Counted from the first letter of the stretch, positions 50,504-60,190 are shown. The stretch is 64,000 bases of DNA from Pseudomonas viridiflava (GCF_900602065.1 NZ_UWFN01000200.1:186001-250000), one strand, 5' to 3'. Notes: a model not told the origin generated them from the sequence alone. Numbers and translations: made by a program.

Positions 50504-51342
50504 ACGGTTCTCCCGATCTGCAGATTGTCGAGCGCCAGATCCCACTCGTTCTCATCGACGCGAATGAAATGGGTTTTCTCGCGGGTTTCAAGGAAGTCCA
50601 CACCCTTGCCCATCCGGGTGTCACAGATGATCACCCTCGGCTGGGCAGCGGTATGGCTGCGAGCCGCATCGAAGGCGTTGACCAGTGCATTGATGTCATT
50701 GCCGTCGACACGCTGGGTGAACCAGCCGAATGCTTGCCAGCGATCCACAATCGGCTCGAAGCCCAGCACTTCGCTGGAATGCCCGTCGGCCTGCTGGTTA
50801 TTGACGTCGACGATCGCGATCAGGTTGTCGAGCTTCCAGTGCGACGCCGACATCACGGCCTCCCAGGTCGAGCCTTCGTTGAGTTCGCCGTCCGACAACA
50901 GGTTGTAAACGAATGAGGCTGACTGTTTGCGCTTCAGGCCCAGACAGGCACCGACAGCGATCCCCAGGCCGTGGCCCAGTGAGCCGCCGGTTATTTCCAT
51001 GCCGGGGGTATAAGCGGCCATGCCAGACATTGGCAAACGACTGTCATCCGAGCCGTAGGTTTCCAGCTCGTCAAGCGGGATGATTTGCGCTTCGATCAGC
51101 GCTGCGTAAAGCGCAATTGCGTAGTGACCGATGGACAGATAAAACCGGTCGCGTCCCTCCCACTCAGGATCATCAGCCCGGTAGTTCAGCGCGTGGAAAT
51201 AAGACACTGCGAGCAGGTCGGCTGCACCGAGTGCCTGGCCGACATAGCCTTGCCCCTGGACTTGTCCCATCTTCAGCGCGTGACGGCGTATGTTGTAGGC
51301 GCGTTCGAGCAGCGCCGTAGCCGGTGAAGAATCTGCAGTCAT
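50500..51342 (-). CDS. transketolase, N-terminal subunit
   Basis: TPP-binding half of a split transketolase, 280 residues. HALNYRADDPEWEGRDRFYLSIGHYAIALYA contains the His positions of the family near 50-80 (parts), GGSLGHGLGIAVG near 119-131, and the TPP motif reads SDGELNEGSTWEA...VDVNN, with Ser in place of the first Gly of GDG. Split enzymes usually serve catabolism of rare sugars rather than the pentose phosphate pathway. Followed with 4-bp overlap by the C-terminal subunit. Confidence 0.92.
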   Translation of the reverse strand: MTADSSPATALLERAYNIRRHALKMGQVQGQGYVGQALGAADLLAVSYFHALNYRADDPEWEGRDRFYLSIGHYAIALYAALIEAQIIPLDELETYGSDDSRLPMSGMAAYTPGMEITGGSLGHGLGIAVGACLGLKRKQSASFVYNLLSDGELNEGSTWEAVMSASHWKLDNLIAIVDVNNQQADGHSSEVLGFEPIVDRWQAFGWFTQRVDGNDINALVNAFDAARSHTAAQPRVIICDTRMGKGVDFLETREKTHFIRVDENEWDLALDNLQIGRTV

Positions 51343-51360
51343 GATAAATACTCCGTTAAC

Positions 51361-52665
51361 TCAACGATTGACCGAGGCGGCCGGGATGCGCAGCACCAGC
51401 ACGGCACCCACCAGCAACACGCCGGTGATCAGGTACATCCCAATGGCGCTGGAGCCAGTTGTGCTGGTTATCCAGCCGATCAGGTAGGGCGAGCAGAAGC
51501 CCGCAAGGTTGGCGAAGCTATTGATACCGGCGATGCCTGCCGCAGCCGAAACTCCGCCCAGCAAAGTGGTGGGCAGCATCCAGAACAGCGAGGATGCCGA
51601 GAGCACGCCCGCAGCCGCGAGGCACAGGCTCAACACCGACAACAGCAGGTTCCCGCCAAAGATCGCGGCTAATGAGAGACCACAGGCACCGGCGATCATG
51701 GGGATGACCAGGTGCCAGCGGCGTTCGCGATGTTTGTCGCCGCTGCGGCCCATCAACAGCATGGCGACGATGGCGCACATGTAAGGCACGCTGGTCATCA
51801 GGCCGATGTGCAGTGCGTTGGTGAGACCCGCATTGCGAATCAGCGTCGGTAGCCAGAAAGTGATTGCGTACTGGCCCATGACGACACAGAAGTAAATGCA
51901 GGCCAGCATCCACAGTCGGCGGTCGCGCAGAAAATCATTGACCGAGCCGTGTGTCACTTTCTGGCTGTTGTCCTCGGCCAGTTCTTTGTTGATCAGTTGC
52001 TTTTCTTCTTCGGTGAGCCACGTGGCTTCGTGCACGCCATCCTTGAGGTAGCCCAGGACGAAGAAGCCCACGATGACCGTTGGAATGGCTTCGATGACGA
52101 ACATCCATTGCCATCCCGCCCAGCCATGGAAACCCGCGAATGCATTCATGATCCAGCCGGAGAGCGGGCCACCGATCATTCCGGAAAGAGGGATCGCGAT
52201 GAACCACAGCACGGTCATTTTTGCCCGGCGGTAGGAGGGGAACCAATAGGTCAGGTACAGCAACAGGCCGGGTGCCAGGCCTGCTTCTGCGACACCCAGC
52301 AGAAACCGCAGGCCGTAGAACTGCCGCGCGGTTTCGACGAAGGCGAAGAGGGCCGAAATGATGCCCCACGAGATCATGATCCGTGCAATCCAGCGACGGG
52401 CACCGACACGGTGCAGGATCAGGTTGCTGGGGACTTCGCAGAGAAAGTAGCCAATGAAGAACATGCCTGCGCCAAGGCCGTAGACGGCCTCGCTCAACGC
52501 CAGGTCGTTCATCATTTGCAGCTTGGCGAAGCCGACATTGACCCGGTCCAGATAAGCACACAGGTAGCACAGCATCAGAAACGGCATCAGCCGCCAGGCG
52601 GTTTTACGATAGGCGTTGGAGCGTACAGCCGAAGCCGCATCAAGGCTCATGGTGGTGGTAATCAT
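51361..52665 (-). CDS. MFS transporter (anion:cation symporter family)
   Basis: 434 residues, twelve predicted membrane segments. CYLCAYLDRVNVGFAKLQM near 33-51 is the signature of the ACS family (tartrate, galactonate, phthalate carriers); GVAEAGLAPGLLLYLTYWFP near 127 is its second motif. Lies 18 bp before the transketolase genes and imports the sugar acid or sugar that the operon degrades. Confidence 0.9.
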   Translation of the reverse strand: MITTTMSLDAASAVRSNAYRKTAWRLMPFLMLCYLCAYLDRVNVGFAKLQMMNDLALSEAVYGLGAGMFFIGYFLCEVPSNLILHRVGARRWIARIMISWGIISALFAFVETARQFYGLRFLLGVAEAGLAPGLLLYLTYWFPSYRRAKMTVLWFIAIPLSGMIGGPLSGWIMNAFAGFHGWAGWQWMFVIEAIPTVIVGFFVLGYLKDGVHEATWLTEEEKQLINKELAEDNSQKVTHGSVNDFLRDRRLWMLACIYFCVVMGQYAITFWLPTLIRNAGLTNALHIGLMTSVPYMCAIVAMLLMGRSGDKHRERRWHLVIPMIAGACGLSLAAIFGGNLLLSVLSLCLAAAGVLSASSLFWMLPTTLLGGVSAAAGIAGINSFANLAGFCSPYLIGWITSTTGSSAIGMYLITGVLLVGAVLVLRIPAASVNR

Positions 52666-52758
52666 GATGGTCTGATCTCTTGTTTTTATAGACCGTCAGG
52701 CCGTGTCGCCCGACGTATCATCGATCCAGAACAGCGCGGGTAACCCGCTCATGCGGTA

Positions 52759-53508
52759 TCAGTGAATCAGCATGCCGCCGTTGACGTCCAGCGTGATACC
52801 GGTGAGGTATGCAGACAGATCGCTGGCGAGAAACAGTGCCGCATTCGCAACGTCCTGAGCGGCACCCAGTCGACCGAGCGGGATGCCTTCGATGATCGCG
52901 TGCCTGCGCTCGTCCTGCATCAAGCCGCCGGTGATGTCGGTATGAATCAAGCCTGGCGCAATGGAATTGACGCGAATGTTATCCGGGCCGAATTCCCGCG
53001 CCATGGCCTTGCCCAGCCCCAAAACACCAGCCTTTGCGGCACTGTAATGCGGTCCGCCAAAAATACCGCCGCCGCGCTGCGCTGACACCGATGACATGCA
53101 GACAATGCTGCCGGATGACTGCGCCCGCATGGTTGGAATCACGGCTTGAGACATCAGCAAGGTGCCGCGCAGACTGACGTCCAGTACTTTGTCGTAGTCC
53201 GAAGGCTTGATGTCGAGGGTTTTGATCGGTTGGGTAATCCCGGCGTTGTTGACCAGCACGTCAATGCGGCCAAAACGCTCGATGATCTTTGCCACCGCCT
53301 GCTGAACCTGTGCCGGATCGGCGACGTTGGCGGCAAGTCCCAGATGACCTTCGCCCAGAGACGCCGCAGCGTCTCGGGCAGCGGACTCATCCAGATCAAG
53401 GATGACCACTTTCGCGCCGTGACTCGCAAAAGTGATTGCAGTAGCCCGACCGATGCCGCGCTCTGAAGCAGCGCCGGTAATGATCGCGATTTTGCCTTGA
53501 AGAAGCAT
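52759..53508 (-). CDS. SDR-family oxidoreductase
   Basis: NAD(P)-dependent dehydrogenase of 249 residues from MLLQGKIAIITGAAS; the longer frame upstream has no support. Cofactor motif TGAASERGIG near 10-19, NNAG near 88, catalytic Ser (SSVSAQRG) and YSAAK near 154-158, and the VNGG end. A FabG-like sugar alcohol or sugar acid dehydrogenase is likely. First gene of the transketolase operon, opposite the LysR at 53702. Confidence 0.9.
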   Translation of the reverse strand: MLLQGKIAIITGAASERGIGRATAITFASHGAKVVILDLDESAARDAAASLGEGHLGLAANVADPAQVQQAVAKIIERFGRIDVLVNNAGITQPIKTLDIKPSDYDKVLDVSLRGTLLMSQAVIPTMRAQSSGSIVCMSSVSAQRGGGIFGGPHYSAAKAGVLGLGKAMAREFGPDNIRVNSIAPGLIHTDITGGLMQDERRHAIIEGIPLGRLGAAQDVANAALFLASDLSAYLTGITLDVNGGMLIH

Positions 53509-53614
53509 GGGCAGTGACCTCTGAATATTGTTTTTATGATGTCGACCTGAAACGCGTCGATGGCTCAGAGTGTTCTGCACGCATGCCGTGAGCAATAACG
53601 CAAAAATCATTGGA

Positions 53615-53633
53615 TGCTGAAAAAAATTCAGCA
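53615..53633. promoter_or_regulatory. candidate LysR operator
   Basis: TGCTGAA-N5-TTCAGCA, 7-bp perfect arms around an A-run, in the gap between the divergent SDR and LysR genes. Confidence 0.45.
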
Positions 53634-53701
53634 CTCGTCAATGGGCCGGGCAGGTGGTTGAATATGAACGCTCGTAAATACAAGAACGAAAAGCGAAGAG
53701 T

Positions 53702-54625
53702 ATGACCATGCGTCCCACTGCTGATGGACCACCCTTACTGCCACCGCTGAGAGCCATTCAGTGCTTCGAACAGACCGCTCGCTTTGGCAACGTCGCCAGG
53801 GCCGCCGAAGCGCTGGATCTGACGCCCTCTGCGGTGAGTCATCAATTGGCCAATCTGGAAGCGACGATTGGCCGCCAGTTGTTCCTGCGAGCGGCGCGAG
53901 GGGTAAGCCTGACGCCGGTGGGTGAGCAATACCTGAAAGACGTGTCGGGGTTGTTGCACAGCCTCGCGGTGGCCACCGAACGGGCGGCGAGCGATGTCAG
54001 CCTTGACTGTTTGCGACTGCACTCCGCGCCGAGCTTCGGCTTGTTGTGGCTGATGCCGCGTCTGGAAGCATTTCGTCAAAGCCATCCGGACATTCAGATC
54101 AACCTGTCGTGCTCCTACGAGTCACTGCATTTCAGTCGCGACAAGATCGACGTGGATATACGGCACGGCAAACCAAACTGGCCAAGTTATGAAGTGCGTA
54201 CGGTCGGCAATGAAACATTTTCGGTGCTGGCTTCACCGAAACTCCTGGCTCAACGGCCTGTTCATGGCGCAGCGACGTTGCTGGAAAGTGATCTGATCCT
54301 CTCGGAAGCAACCCTGCTGAAGTGGCCGGAGTGGTTCGCTCAACATGGCCTGGCGAGACCCGAAAAACCCTACGCTTTGAGTTTCGACCGCTCGTACATG
54401 ACCCTTGAAGCCGCCAGTCACGGTCTGGGATTTGCGTTGGAAAGCACACTGCTGGCGCAGAAATATCTGACTTCCGGCGCTTTGGTCGAGGTGGCACCGC
54501 AAACCCTGAGCGCAGCGGTAGCGGCTCATCATCTGGTCTATCCAAAAGCCCATTCGAGCTTTCCCCGGGTGAGGCGTTTTCTGCACTGGATGGAAACCGA
54601 GTTGGGGCATGGCTTCGTGTATTGA
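53702..54625 (+). CDS. LysR-family regulator (GcvA-like)
   Basis: 307 residues, start MTMRPTADGPPLLPPLRAI. HTH about 15-75 (FGNVARAAEALDLTPSAVSHQLANLE, in part) and LFLRAARGVSLTPVGEQYL typical of the GcvA group. Divergent from the SDR-MFS-transketolase operon with 193 bp between and a palindrome there, so it is the probable regulator. Closed by a REP pair. Confidence 0.9.
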   Translation: MTMRPTADGPPLLPPLRAIQCFEQTARFGNVARAAEALDLTPSAVSHQLANLEATIGRQLFLRAARGVSLTPVGEQYLKDVSGLLHSLAVATERAASDVSLDCLRLHSAPSFGLLWLMPRLEAFRQSHPDIQINLSCSYESLHFSRDKIDVDIRHGKPNWPSYEVRTVGNETFSVLASPKLLAQRPVHGAATLLESDLILSEATLLKWPEWFAQHGLARPEKPYALSFDRSYMTLEAASHGLGFALESTLLAQKYLTSGALVEVAPQTLSAAVAAHHLVYPKAHSSFPRVRRFLHWMETELGHGFVY

Positions 54626-54670
54626 ACATCGCCGGGGCGTCGCCTGCATCTGCGAAGAAAACAGGGACCC

Positions 54671-54760
54671 TGTAGGAGTGAGGCTTGCCCGCGAAGAACG
54701 ATAATGCGGTGGGTCTCACTTGCCGAGTCATCTGGTTCGCGGGCAAGCGTCGCTCCAACA
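54671..54760. repeat. REP variant inverted pair
   Basis: Arms at 54671-54695 and 54736-54760 (tgtaggagtgaggcttgccc and a near inverse), downstream of the LysR gene, facing a convergent lipoprotein gene. Confidence 0.85.
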
Positions 54761-54840
54761 TACACACCCTTTTGTGTATTTCGTTTAACAGGTGTTCGCC
54801 CGGCGTTCCACCTCAGAAGCAGGGCTTTGCACCAAGAGAC

Positions 54841-55518
54841 TTACTTTTTCCCGGCGCTGAGCTTCTCGTAGCTCAGGCGCAAGTCGTTGGCCCAGCCGTC
54901 CAATACTGGTTTCACACTGTCCAGCGTCAATTGGGTTTTATCGTTTTCCAGTGCCTCACCGCTGCCTTTACGCACGACCTGGGCAAGCACTTTGTTGTTG
55001 TCCGCATCAAGAAAGGCCGCTTCTGTAGCAATTTCAACGTTCTGATCCCGACCGCCAGCCGCGGTATTCACGGCTGCAGCAAGCAGCGCAACCGGGACTA
55101 TTTCGTAAGGCCTGAGGCCTTCGGTGGACGTTGATACGGCGGTGATCGCAGGGCGGACAATAATGGTATTGGGCCCGGGTGCCGTGGCGATGCTCAGGTT
55201 TTTGCCCAGCTCGCGTTTCAGCGCTGTATCAAAGTAACGCGTGATTGCTTGCAACGTCTGCGTGCTGATCACCGCCGTCGGTTGCGGCTTCGGGTAGAAC
55301 TGGCTGGGCTCGATATAGACGTGAGTGTATTTGTTCAGTTGAATATCCGGGTCAATCCAGCGCATGACTGGTGCTCCGCTCGCGCTTTCAGCCGGTTTGA
55401 GCTGGCTGTAGTCCTTGAGAAAGCCTGAATACTGGCTTGGATCGACCCGCGAACTGGCGCATCCCGCGAGGCCCAGAACGGCGCAGCACAGTAGCACTTG
55501 TAGCCGTGAAGTTTTCAT
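54841..55518 (-). CDS. DUF3313 lipoprotein
   Basis: 225 residues from MKTSRLQVLLCCAVLGLAGC; the lipobox LAGC gives a mature Cys at about 20. The DUF3313 pattern is visible: YSGFLKDYSQL, MRWIDPDIQLNKYTHVYIEPSQF (parts) and a C-terminal DGWANDLRLSYE. Predicted outer-membrane or periplasmic lipoprotein of unknown role. Single gene. Confidence 0.87.
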   Translation of the reverse strand: MKTSRLQVLLCCAVLGLAGCASSRVDPSQYSGFLKDYSQLKPAESASGAPVMRWIDPDIQLNKYTHVYIEPSQFYPKPQPTAVISTQTLQAITRYFDTALKRELGKNLSIATAPGPNTIIVRPAITAVSTSTEGLRPYEIVPVALLAAAVNTAAGGRDQNVEIATEAAFLDADNNKVLAQVVRKGSGEALENDKTQLTLDSVKPVLDGWANDLRLSYEKLSAGKK

Positions 55519-55916
55519 TGAGTGAATCCCTGCGTATTGGGGAAACCTGTTTGGGCTCAACAGACATATTTGCGCGTGCAAATACAACTGCGCCCCGATA
55601 CGTCCTTGCGCGGGTATGACCCTTGATCGACGTTTACGCCCACGCCGTTGGACGGCACCCTGAGAACGCTAGCAGGTCACTCAACGACTGCCAGCGAATA
55701 CGCCCGAAAACCTGTAAAGATGCAAAGCAGTCCTCATACAGCATGCGCAACTTGTGCCGCACCGCCGACAACATTGCGCCGCCCTGATTAAGCAGAGCTA
55801 ATAACGTGATTTGCTATTAAGCCGCACGGTGTAACTGCAGTTTTACAGCCGCCGCTCATCCGGAAGTTGATCGCTGTGGGCATAGGCTCACGGCGATCGA
55901 TACTTTCCGACGCTTT
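55519..55916. other. gene-free gap
   Basis: About 400 bp with no gene seen. Contains promoter space for the lipoprotein and a hairpin GATCGC...GCGATC near 55869-55899 that may end the small membrane-protein transcript. Confidence 0.45.
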
Positions 55917-56138
55917 TCAACCCTTACTGTGTTCCGAGGAAGTGGGAGGGTTAGCGACTCCACGCGGACCGGTAACGCCCCAGATGACTAAACCCACCAG
56001 TGGCAATGCCAAAATCAAAATAGCCCAGCTTAACTTGGTGCCCGCAGGTTTGGTGCTGCGATATACGCTGACAATTGCCCACACATCTAACAGCAGGACA
56101 ATTAACACCGCGCCGATCGAAAACAGAGACATCTCCAT
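55917..56138 (-). CDS. PLDc_N-domain small membrane protein
   Basis: 73 residues from MEMSLFSIGAVLIVLLL, with AGGAG 7 nt upstream. Two hydrophobic segments (about 5-25 and 38-56) and the family end pattern VIWGVTGPRG. Similar to the N-terminal domain of cardiolipin synthases, but stand-alone. Function unknown. Lies 69 bp after the DUF4142 gene on the same strand. Confidence 0.8.
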   Translation of the reverse strand: MEMSLFSIGAVLIVLLLDVWAIVSVYRSTKPAGTKLSWAILILALPLVGLVIWGVTGPRGVANPPTSSEHSKG

Positions 56139-56207
56139 TATCGATCTCCTGATTGCTGAAAGAGCGGACGCGCCGCGTATCGCGGCGCTGCCCTTTAGCA
56201 ACCGATG

Positions 56208-56723
56208 TTAGTGAGCGGCGTCGCCGCCATGTTTTTCCGCGAGGGCCTGCGCATGCTTCAAATGCTCTTTCAGCGCGGGCAGGGTTTTGCTGGCAAACGC
56301 CTTCAACTCTGCATCTTTGCCATCGCTGGCTTCTTTTTCGAACAACTCGATGGTCTGTTCGTGTGCCTTGACCTGATTGTTGGCGTAAGCCTGATCGAAT
56401 GACTTGGCGCCCCGCAGTTCGAGAATCATTGATTTGGCCTTATCCATCAGCATGGCCTGATCGGACACTTCAAGTTTTTTGCTTGCCGCGATTTTTGCCA
56501 GTTCCTCATTCGCTTTGGTGTGATCCTTGACCATCATGTCCGCGAACGCTTTGACATCGGCGGAGGTGCTTTTTCCCTGAGCAAGTTTGCCAGCCTCCAC
56601 TTCAGCGACGCCTTTGGCTGACGCGTCTTCGACAAAATCGTCGTTATCCTGTGCGGCAAAAGCGCCATGGCTGGAAGCCGCCAGGATAAGAGCCAGTGCA
56701 GTATTACGAACTAATAGAGACAT
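56208..56723 (-). CDS. DUF4142 periplasmic protein
   Basis: 171 residues with a signal peptide (about 1-23, ending AFA). DUF4142 helical domain: DDFVEDASAKGVAEVEAGKLA near 28-48 (part), FADMMVKDHTKANEELAKIA near 60-79, HEQTIELFEKEA. The family often appears with stress-response genes. Probable partner of the small PLDc_N protein. Confidence 0.87.
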   Translation of the reverse strand: MSLLVRNTALALILAASSHGAFAAQDNDDFVEDASAKGVAEVEAGKLAQGKSTSADVKAFADMMVKDHTKANEELAKIAASKKLEVSDQAMLMDKAKSMILELRGAKSFDQAYANNQVKAHEQTIELFEKEASDGKDAELKAFASKTLPALKEHLKHAQALAEKHGGDAAH

Positions 56724-57054
56724 TTTATATTCCTTTTGTTTATTTTAATGGCCAGGCACTGTCACGCCTGTTACTGGACCTGTGACGTAAGCGACTAATT
56801 AAAGGTTCAGCCTTTTTTGGGCTCGTTTTTGAGAATTATTCCGACGGGCAGGTATCGTCTGCATCAATGGCGTTTGAATATCTAAGCACCTCAATTCAGA
56901 ACAGCGATGGCCCATACTCGATAGTTAATACAGAAGTCATAACTCCCCACGTCGATAACGGTCGTCCAGACATGAATATGAAAGTGCGAACTCACGGAAA
57001 GGGTCGCAGTCCACCCTCAGTGCATCACTTTTCAATGATACTGGAGGGGCCACA
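56724..57054. other. divergent promoter gap
   Basis: About 330 bp between the DUF4142 gene and the SDR gene. A 63-codon frame at 56867-57058 has no family and overlaps the SDR ribosome site; I do not count it. No clear operator seen. Confidence 0.5.
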
Positions 57055-57912
57055 ATGACTGATTATCCAACACCACCTTTTGCGGGCCAGCAGCAAACCG
57101 TGCCGGGTAGCCAGCAAAAAATGCAGCCGATCCCTGATTGTGGTGAAACCAGCTACAAAGGTTCGGGACGTTTGGCGAACAAGATCGCGCTGATTACTGG
57201 CGGTGATAGCGGTATAGGCCGTGCGGTCGCCATTGCCTTTGCAAGGGAAGGCGCGGATGTGGCGATCTCTTACCTCGACGAACACGAAGACGCGAGTGAA
57301 ACCGCACGCTGGGTGGAGGAGGCGGGCAGACAGTGTCTGTTGTTGCCGGGTGATCTCACGCAAAAAGCTCAATGCTCCGCGATCGTAGAGCAGACGGTCG
57401 AGAAGTTCGGGCGCATCGACATCCTGGTGAACAACGCAGCGTTCCAGATGAGCCGGGAGACGCTGGAAGAGATTTCAGATGAAGAATGGGTCAAGACTTT
57501 TGATCTGAACATTACCGCCATGTTCAGGATCTGCAAGGCGGCTCTGCCTTCCATGGCGGCGGGCAGTTCGATCATCAACACCAGTTCGGTGAATTCAGAC
57601 ATGCCCAAGCCCACGCTTTTGGCCTACGCAACGACGAAAGGCGCCATCGCCAACTTCACGGCGGGACTGGCTCAAATGCTTGGCGAACACGGGATTCGCG
57701 TGAACAGCGTCGCCCCAGGCCCCATCTGGACGCCTCTGATTGTGTCGACTATGCCCGAGGAGGAAGTTAAAGAATTCGGCGCACAAACCCCGCTGGGTCG
57801 CCCCGGGCAACCTGTTGAGGTTGCGCCGATTTACGTACTGCTGGCCTCCGACGAAGGCAGCTACATCTCCGGATCGCGGTATGGCGTAACCGGTGGCAAG
57901 CCTATTTTATGA
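57055..57912 (+). CDS. SDR oxidoreductase (YhdG/YghA-like, stress type)
   Basis: 285 residues with an N-terminal extension (about 40 residues, PPFAGQQQTVPGSQQKMQP) typical of the general-stress SDR group. Cofactor motif TGGDSGIGRA near 46-55, NNAA near 123, catalytic Ser in NTSSVNS, YATTK near 191-195. GGAGGGG lies just before the ATG. Substrate unknown; the group is linked to osmotic and stationary-phase response. Confidence 0.88.
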   Translation: MTDYPTPPFAGQQQTVPGSQQKMQPIPDCGETSYKGSGRLANKIALITGGDSGIGRAVAIAFAREGADVAISYLDEHEDASETARWVEEAGRQCLLLPGDLTQKAQCSAIVEQTVEKFGRIDILVNNAAFQMSRETLEEISDEEWVKTFDLNITAMFRICKAALPSMAAGSSIINTSSVNSDMPKPTLLAYATTKGAIANFTAGLAQMLGEHGIRVNSVAPGPIWTPLIVSTMPEEEVKEFGAQTPLGRPGQPVEVAPIYVLLASDEGSYISGSRYGVTGGKPIL

Positions 57913-57949
57913 AGACAACCTGCCATCCAGCAGGTCGATAACATCCAGA

Positions 57950-57976
57950 TGTCGCCGCAGTGTTCCTGTGGCGACA
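57950..57976. terminator. hairpin between convergent genes
   Basis: TGTCGCCGCAG-TGTTC-CTGTGGCGACA, 11 pairs with one G-U, followed by CCGTTTC. T run is short, so termination strength is uncertain. Confidence 0.5.
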
Positions 57977-58008
57977 CCGTTTCAGCGCTGGCCGACTTAC
58001 CGAAGCCT

Positions 58009-59238
58009 CTATGCCTGAATTCGTTCAACAATCGCATTCAGTAACACATCACATCCCATGCGTGCATCTTCGGGGTATACATCTTCGGCCTCGTTGTGGC
58101 TCAGCCCGCCCACGCAGGGGATGAATACCATGGTGGTTGGGCAGTGCCGCGCCAGCAGGATTGCATCGTGACCGGCACCACTGACAATGTCCTGATGCGG
58201 ATAACCGAGTGCCTCGACCGCACGCCGTACAGCCGCGACGCAATCGCTGTCGAACGGCGTGGCCGGGCTGAGCCAGTGACGCTGGATGTTTAACGTCAGC
58301 CCCCGGGCATTGGCAATTTGCTCGAAGCGCTGCTGTACCTGTTGCTCCATCAGGGCTATCTGCTCGTCGTGATGGTGCCGCAGGTCGACGGTGAAGCTCA
58401 CGTTGCCAGCGATGGTGTTGCGCGATGATTTGGCGATGCTCACCTGGCCGATGGTCACCAGACCCTGAGGGGCGAACTCCTCGGCCAGTGCTTCAAGCTG
58501 CGCGGCCATCTGCGCCACGCCGAACAAGGCGTCCTTGCGCAGCTTCATCGGCGTTGTACCGGCATGGGCGCTCTGGCCCTGGACCTGCACATCGAGCCAG
58601 CAAATGGCCTGGCCGCCCGTCACGACGCCCACCGGAATGCCGTTATCTTCGAGAATCGGACCTTGTTCGATGTGCGCTTCGAAATACGCATCGAAAGGGC
58701 GCTTGAATGGTTGCTCACCCACATGCCCGGTGGCGTCCAGCGCCTGGGCGACACTGATACCCTCTGCATCGCAGGCGTCCAGCGCGGTTTGTAAGTCCAG
58801 GCTTCCGGTGAACACGGCCGAACCGAACATGGCAGGGGTGAAGCGCGCGCCTTCTTCATTGGTCCAGACGGCAATTTCGATAGGCCGCTGACTTTGAATA
58901 CCCTGTTCATTAAGGCAGCGGACCACTTCCAGTCCGCTTAATACGCCATAGATGCCATCAAAGCGGCCGCCTTTGGGCTGGGTGTCCAGATGGCTGCCCA
59001 TGACGACTGGCGCAAGGCTGTCATCCAGCCCGGCACGTCGTGCAAACAGGTTGCCAATGGCGTCGAAGCTCAGGGTCATGCCTTCTGCCTGGCACCAACT
59101 CATGAACAGTTCGCGACCGGCTTTATCGTCTGCTGACAGAGCAAGACGGCAGTTGCCACCTTTGGCCGTCGCGCCGATTTTGGCCATGTCCATCAGGCTG
59201 CCCCACAGGCGGTCGCCGTTGCATTGATATACGTTCAT
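58009..59238 (-). CDS. M20-family amidohydrolase (N-carbamoyl-amino-acid hydrolase/allantoate type)
   Basis: Zn-dependent hydrolase of 409 residues; AAGAGG stands 6 nt before the ATG (MNVYQCNGDRLW). Metal ligands: GSHLDTQ (His 83), GRFDG (Asp 94), NEEG (Glu near 128), HIEQGPILE near 192, and AGHDA near the C-terminus. The class hydrolyses carbamoyl or formyl-like amide bonds of amino acids or ureides. Last gene of the MHS/aldolase/dehydrogenase operon. Substrate unknown. Confidence 0.9.
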   Translation of the reverse strand: MNVYQCNGDRLWGSLMDMAKIGATAKGGNCRLALSADDKAGRELFMSWCQAEGMTLSFDAIGNLFARRAGLDDSLAPVVMGSHLDTQPKGGRFDGIYGVLSGLEVVRCLNEQGIQSQRPIEIAVWTNEEGARFTPAMFGSAVFTGSLDLQTALDACDAEGISVAQALDATGHVGEQPFKRPFDAYFEAHIEQGPILEDNGIPVGVVTGGQAICWLDVQVQGQSAHAGTTPMKLRKDALFGVAQMAAQLEALAEEFAPQGLVTIGQVSIAKSSRNTIAGNVSFTVDLRHHHDEQIALMEQQVQQRFEQIANARGLTLNIQRHWLSPATPFDSDCVAAVRRAVEALGYPHQDIVSGAGHDAILLARHCPTTMVFIPCVGGLSHNEAEDVYPEDARMGCDVLLNAIVERIQA

Positions 59239-59260
59239 TACCAACCTCTTGCGTGTTTCT

Positions 59261-60190
59261 TCAGTAGCCCAGCGTCGGGTCCACCAGATTGTTCAGGGGT
59301 TCACCACCGATCAGGCGGCGCGCGTTTTCCGCCACCTGTAGCGCGATGCAATCATGAGAGGCGGCGGACGCCATGTGGGGCGTGACGATTACGCCCGGCA
59401 TCTGCCACAGAGGGTCATCGCGTGTTAACGGTTCGTGCTCGAATACATCAAGCACGGCGCCGCGCAGTTGCCCACAAGCCAGTGCCTGCTGCAGGTCATC
59501 AACCCGCAAGTGCTGGCCGCGACCCGCGTTTACGATGACGGCGCCAGGGGCCAGGGCGGCAAAGGTGTTTGCACACAAAATACCGCGCGTGGCGTCGGTC
59601 AGTGGCAGCAGGTTGATCAGCATATCCAGGCCGTCGATAAATTCAGCGAATTGCTCGTTACCGTGATGGCAGGTTACGCCCGGCAACTGGCGCGGGCTGC
59701 GGGCCCAGCCGCGTACCGCGTAACCGGCTCCGGTCAGATCCGTCGCAATGGCCGCGCCCAGCGAACCGAGGCCCATCACACCGACCCTGAACTGACTGGC
59801 AGGCCGTTGAGGGTGACGCAGCCAGTAATTCTCACGTTGCTGGGTGATGACGCGATCAAAGTCCCGGTGAAAATGCAGCACTGCCCAGCGCACGTATTCG
59901 GTCATGCCCTGACGATGGTCAAGGTCGACCACCCGGCAAGCAGGCACGTCAGGGCGGCTTGGGTCGGTCTGCAAATGATCGACGCCCGCAGCCACCGAAT
60001 GCACCAGCTGCAGATTGTGCAACCGGGCCATGCTGTTGGCGGGTGGGTACCAGCAGGCGGCGACTTGCGCCTGAGCAGCGGCCGGATCGTCAGCCAGTAC
60101 GACCTGTAGCTCCGGAGCCTGACGGGCAAATGCCGCTTGCAGTTGGCCGAGCAGGGCGGTGTCGCGACTCAACAGAACGACAGTGGTCAT
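59261..60190 (-). CDS. D-2-hydroxyacid dehydrogenase (GhrA-like)
   Basis: 309 residues. NAD(P) motif GVMGLGSLG near 137-145, catalytic Arg in NAGRGQHLR near 220, Glu in FEHEPL near 252 and His in TPHMAS near 271. The short N-terminal domain and HSVAAGVDHL fit glyoxylate/hydroxypyruvate reductase A. Its start overlaps the aldolase stop by 4 bp. Probably reduces or oxidises a 2-oxo/2-hydroxy acid intermediate of the operon. Confidence 0.9.
   Translation of the reverse strand: MTTVVLLSRDTALLGQLQAAFARQAPELQVVLADDPAAAQAQVAACWYPPANSMARLHNLQLVHSVAAGVDHLQTDPSRPDVPACRVVDLDHRQGMTEYVRWAVLHFHRDFDRVITQQRENYWLRHPQRPASQFRVGVMGLGSLGAAIATDLTGAGYAVRGWARSPRQLPGVTCHHGNEQFAEFIDGLDMLINLLPLTDATRGILCANTFAALAPGAVIVNAGRGQHLRVDDLQQALACGQLRGAVLDVFEHEPLTRDDPLWQMPGVIVTPHMASAASHDCIALQVAENARRLIGGEPLNNLVDPTLGY

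Noticed and set aside
56867..57058. 63-codon frame before the SDR gene
   Set aside because: No family, runs into the SDR ribosome site, codon use unlike neighbours.
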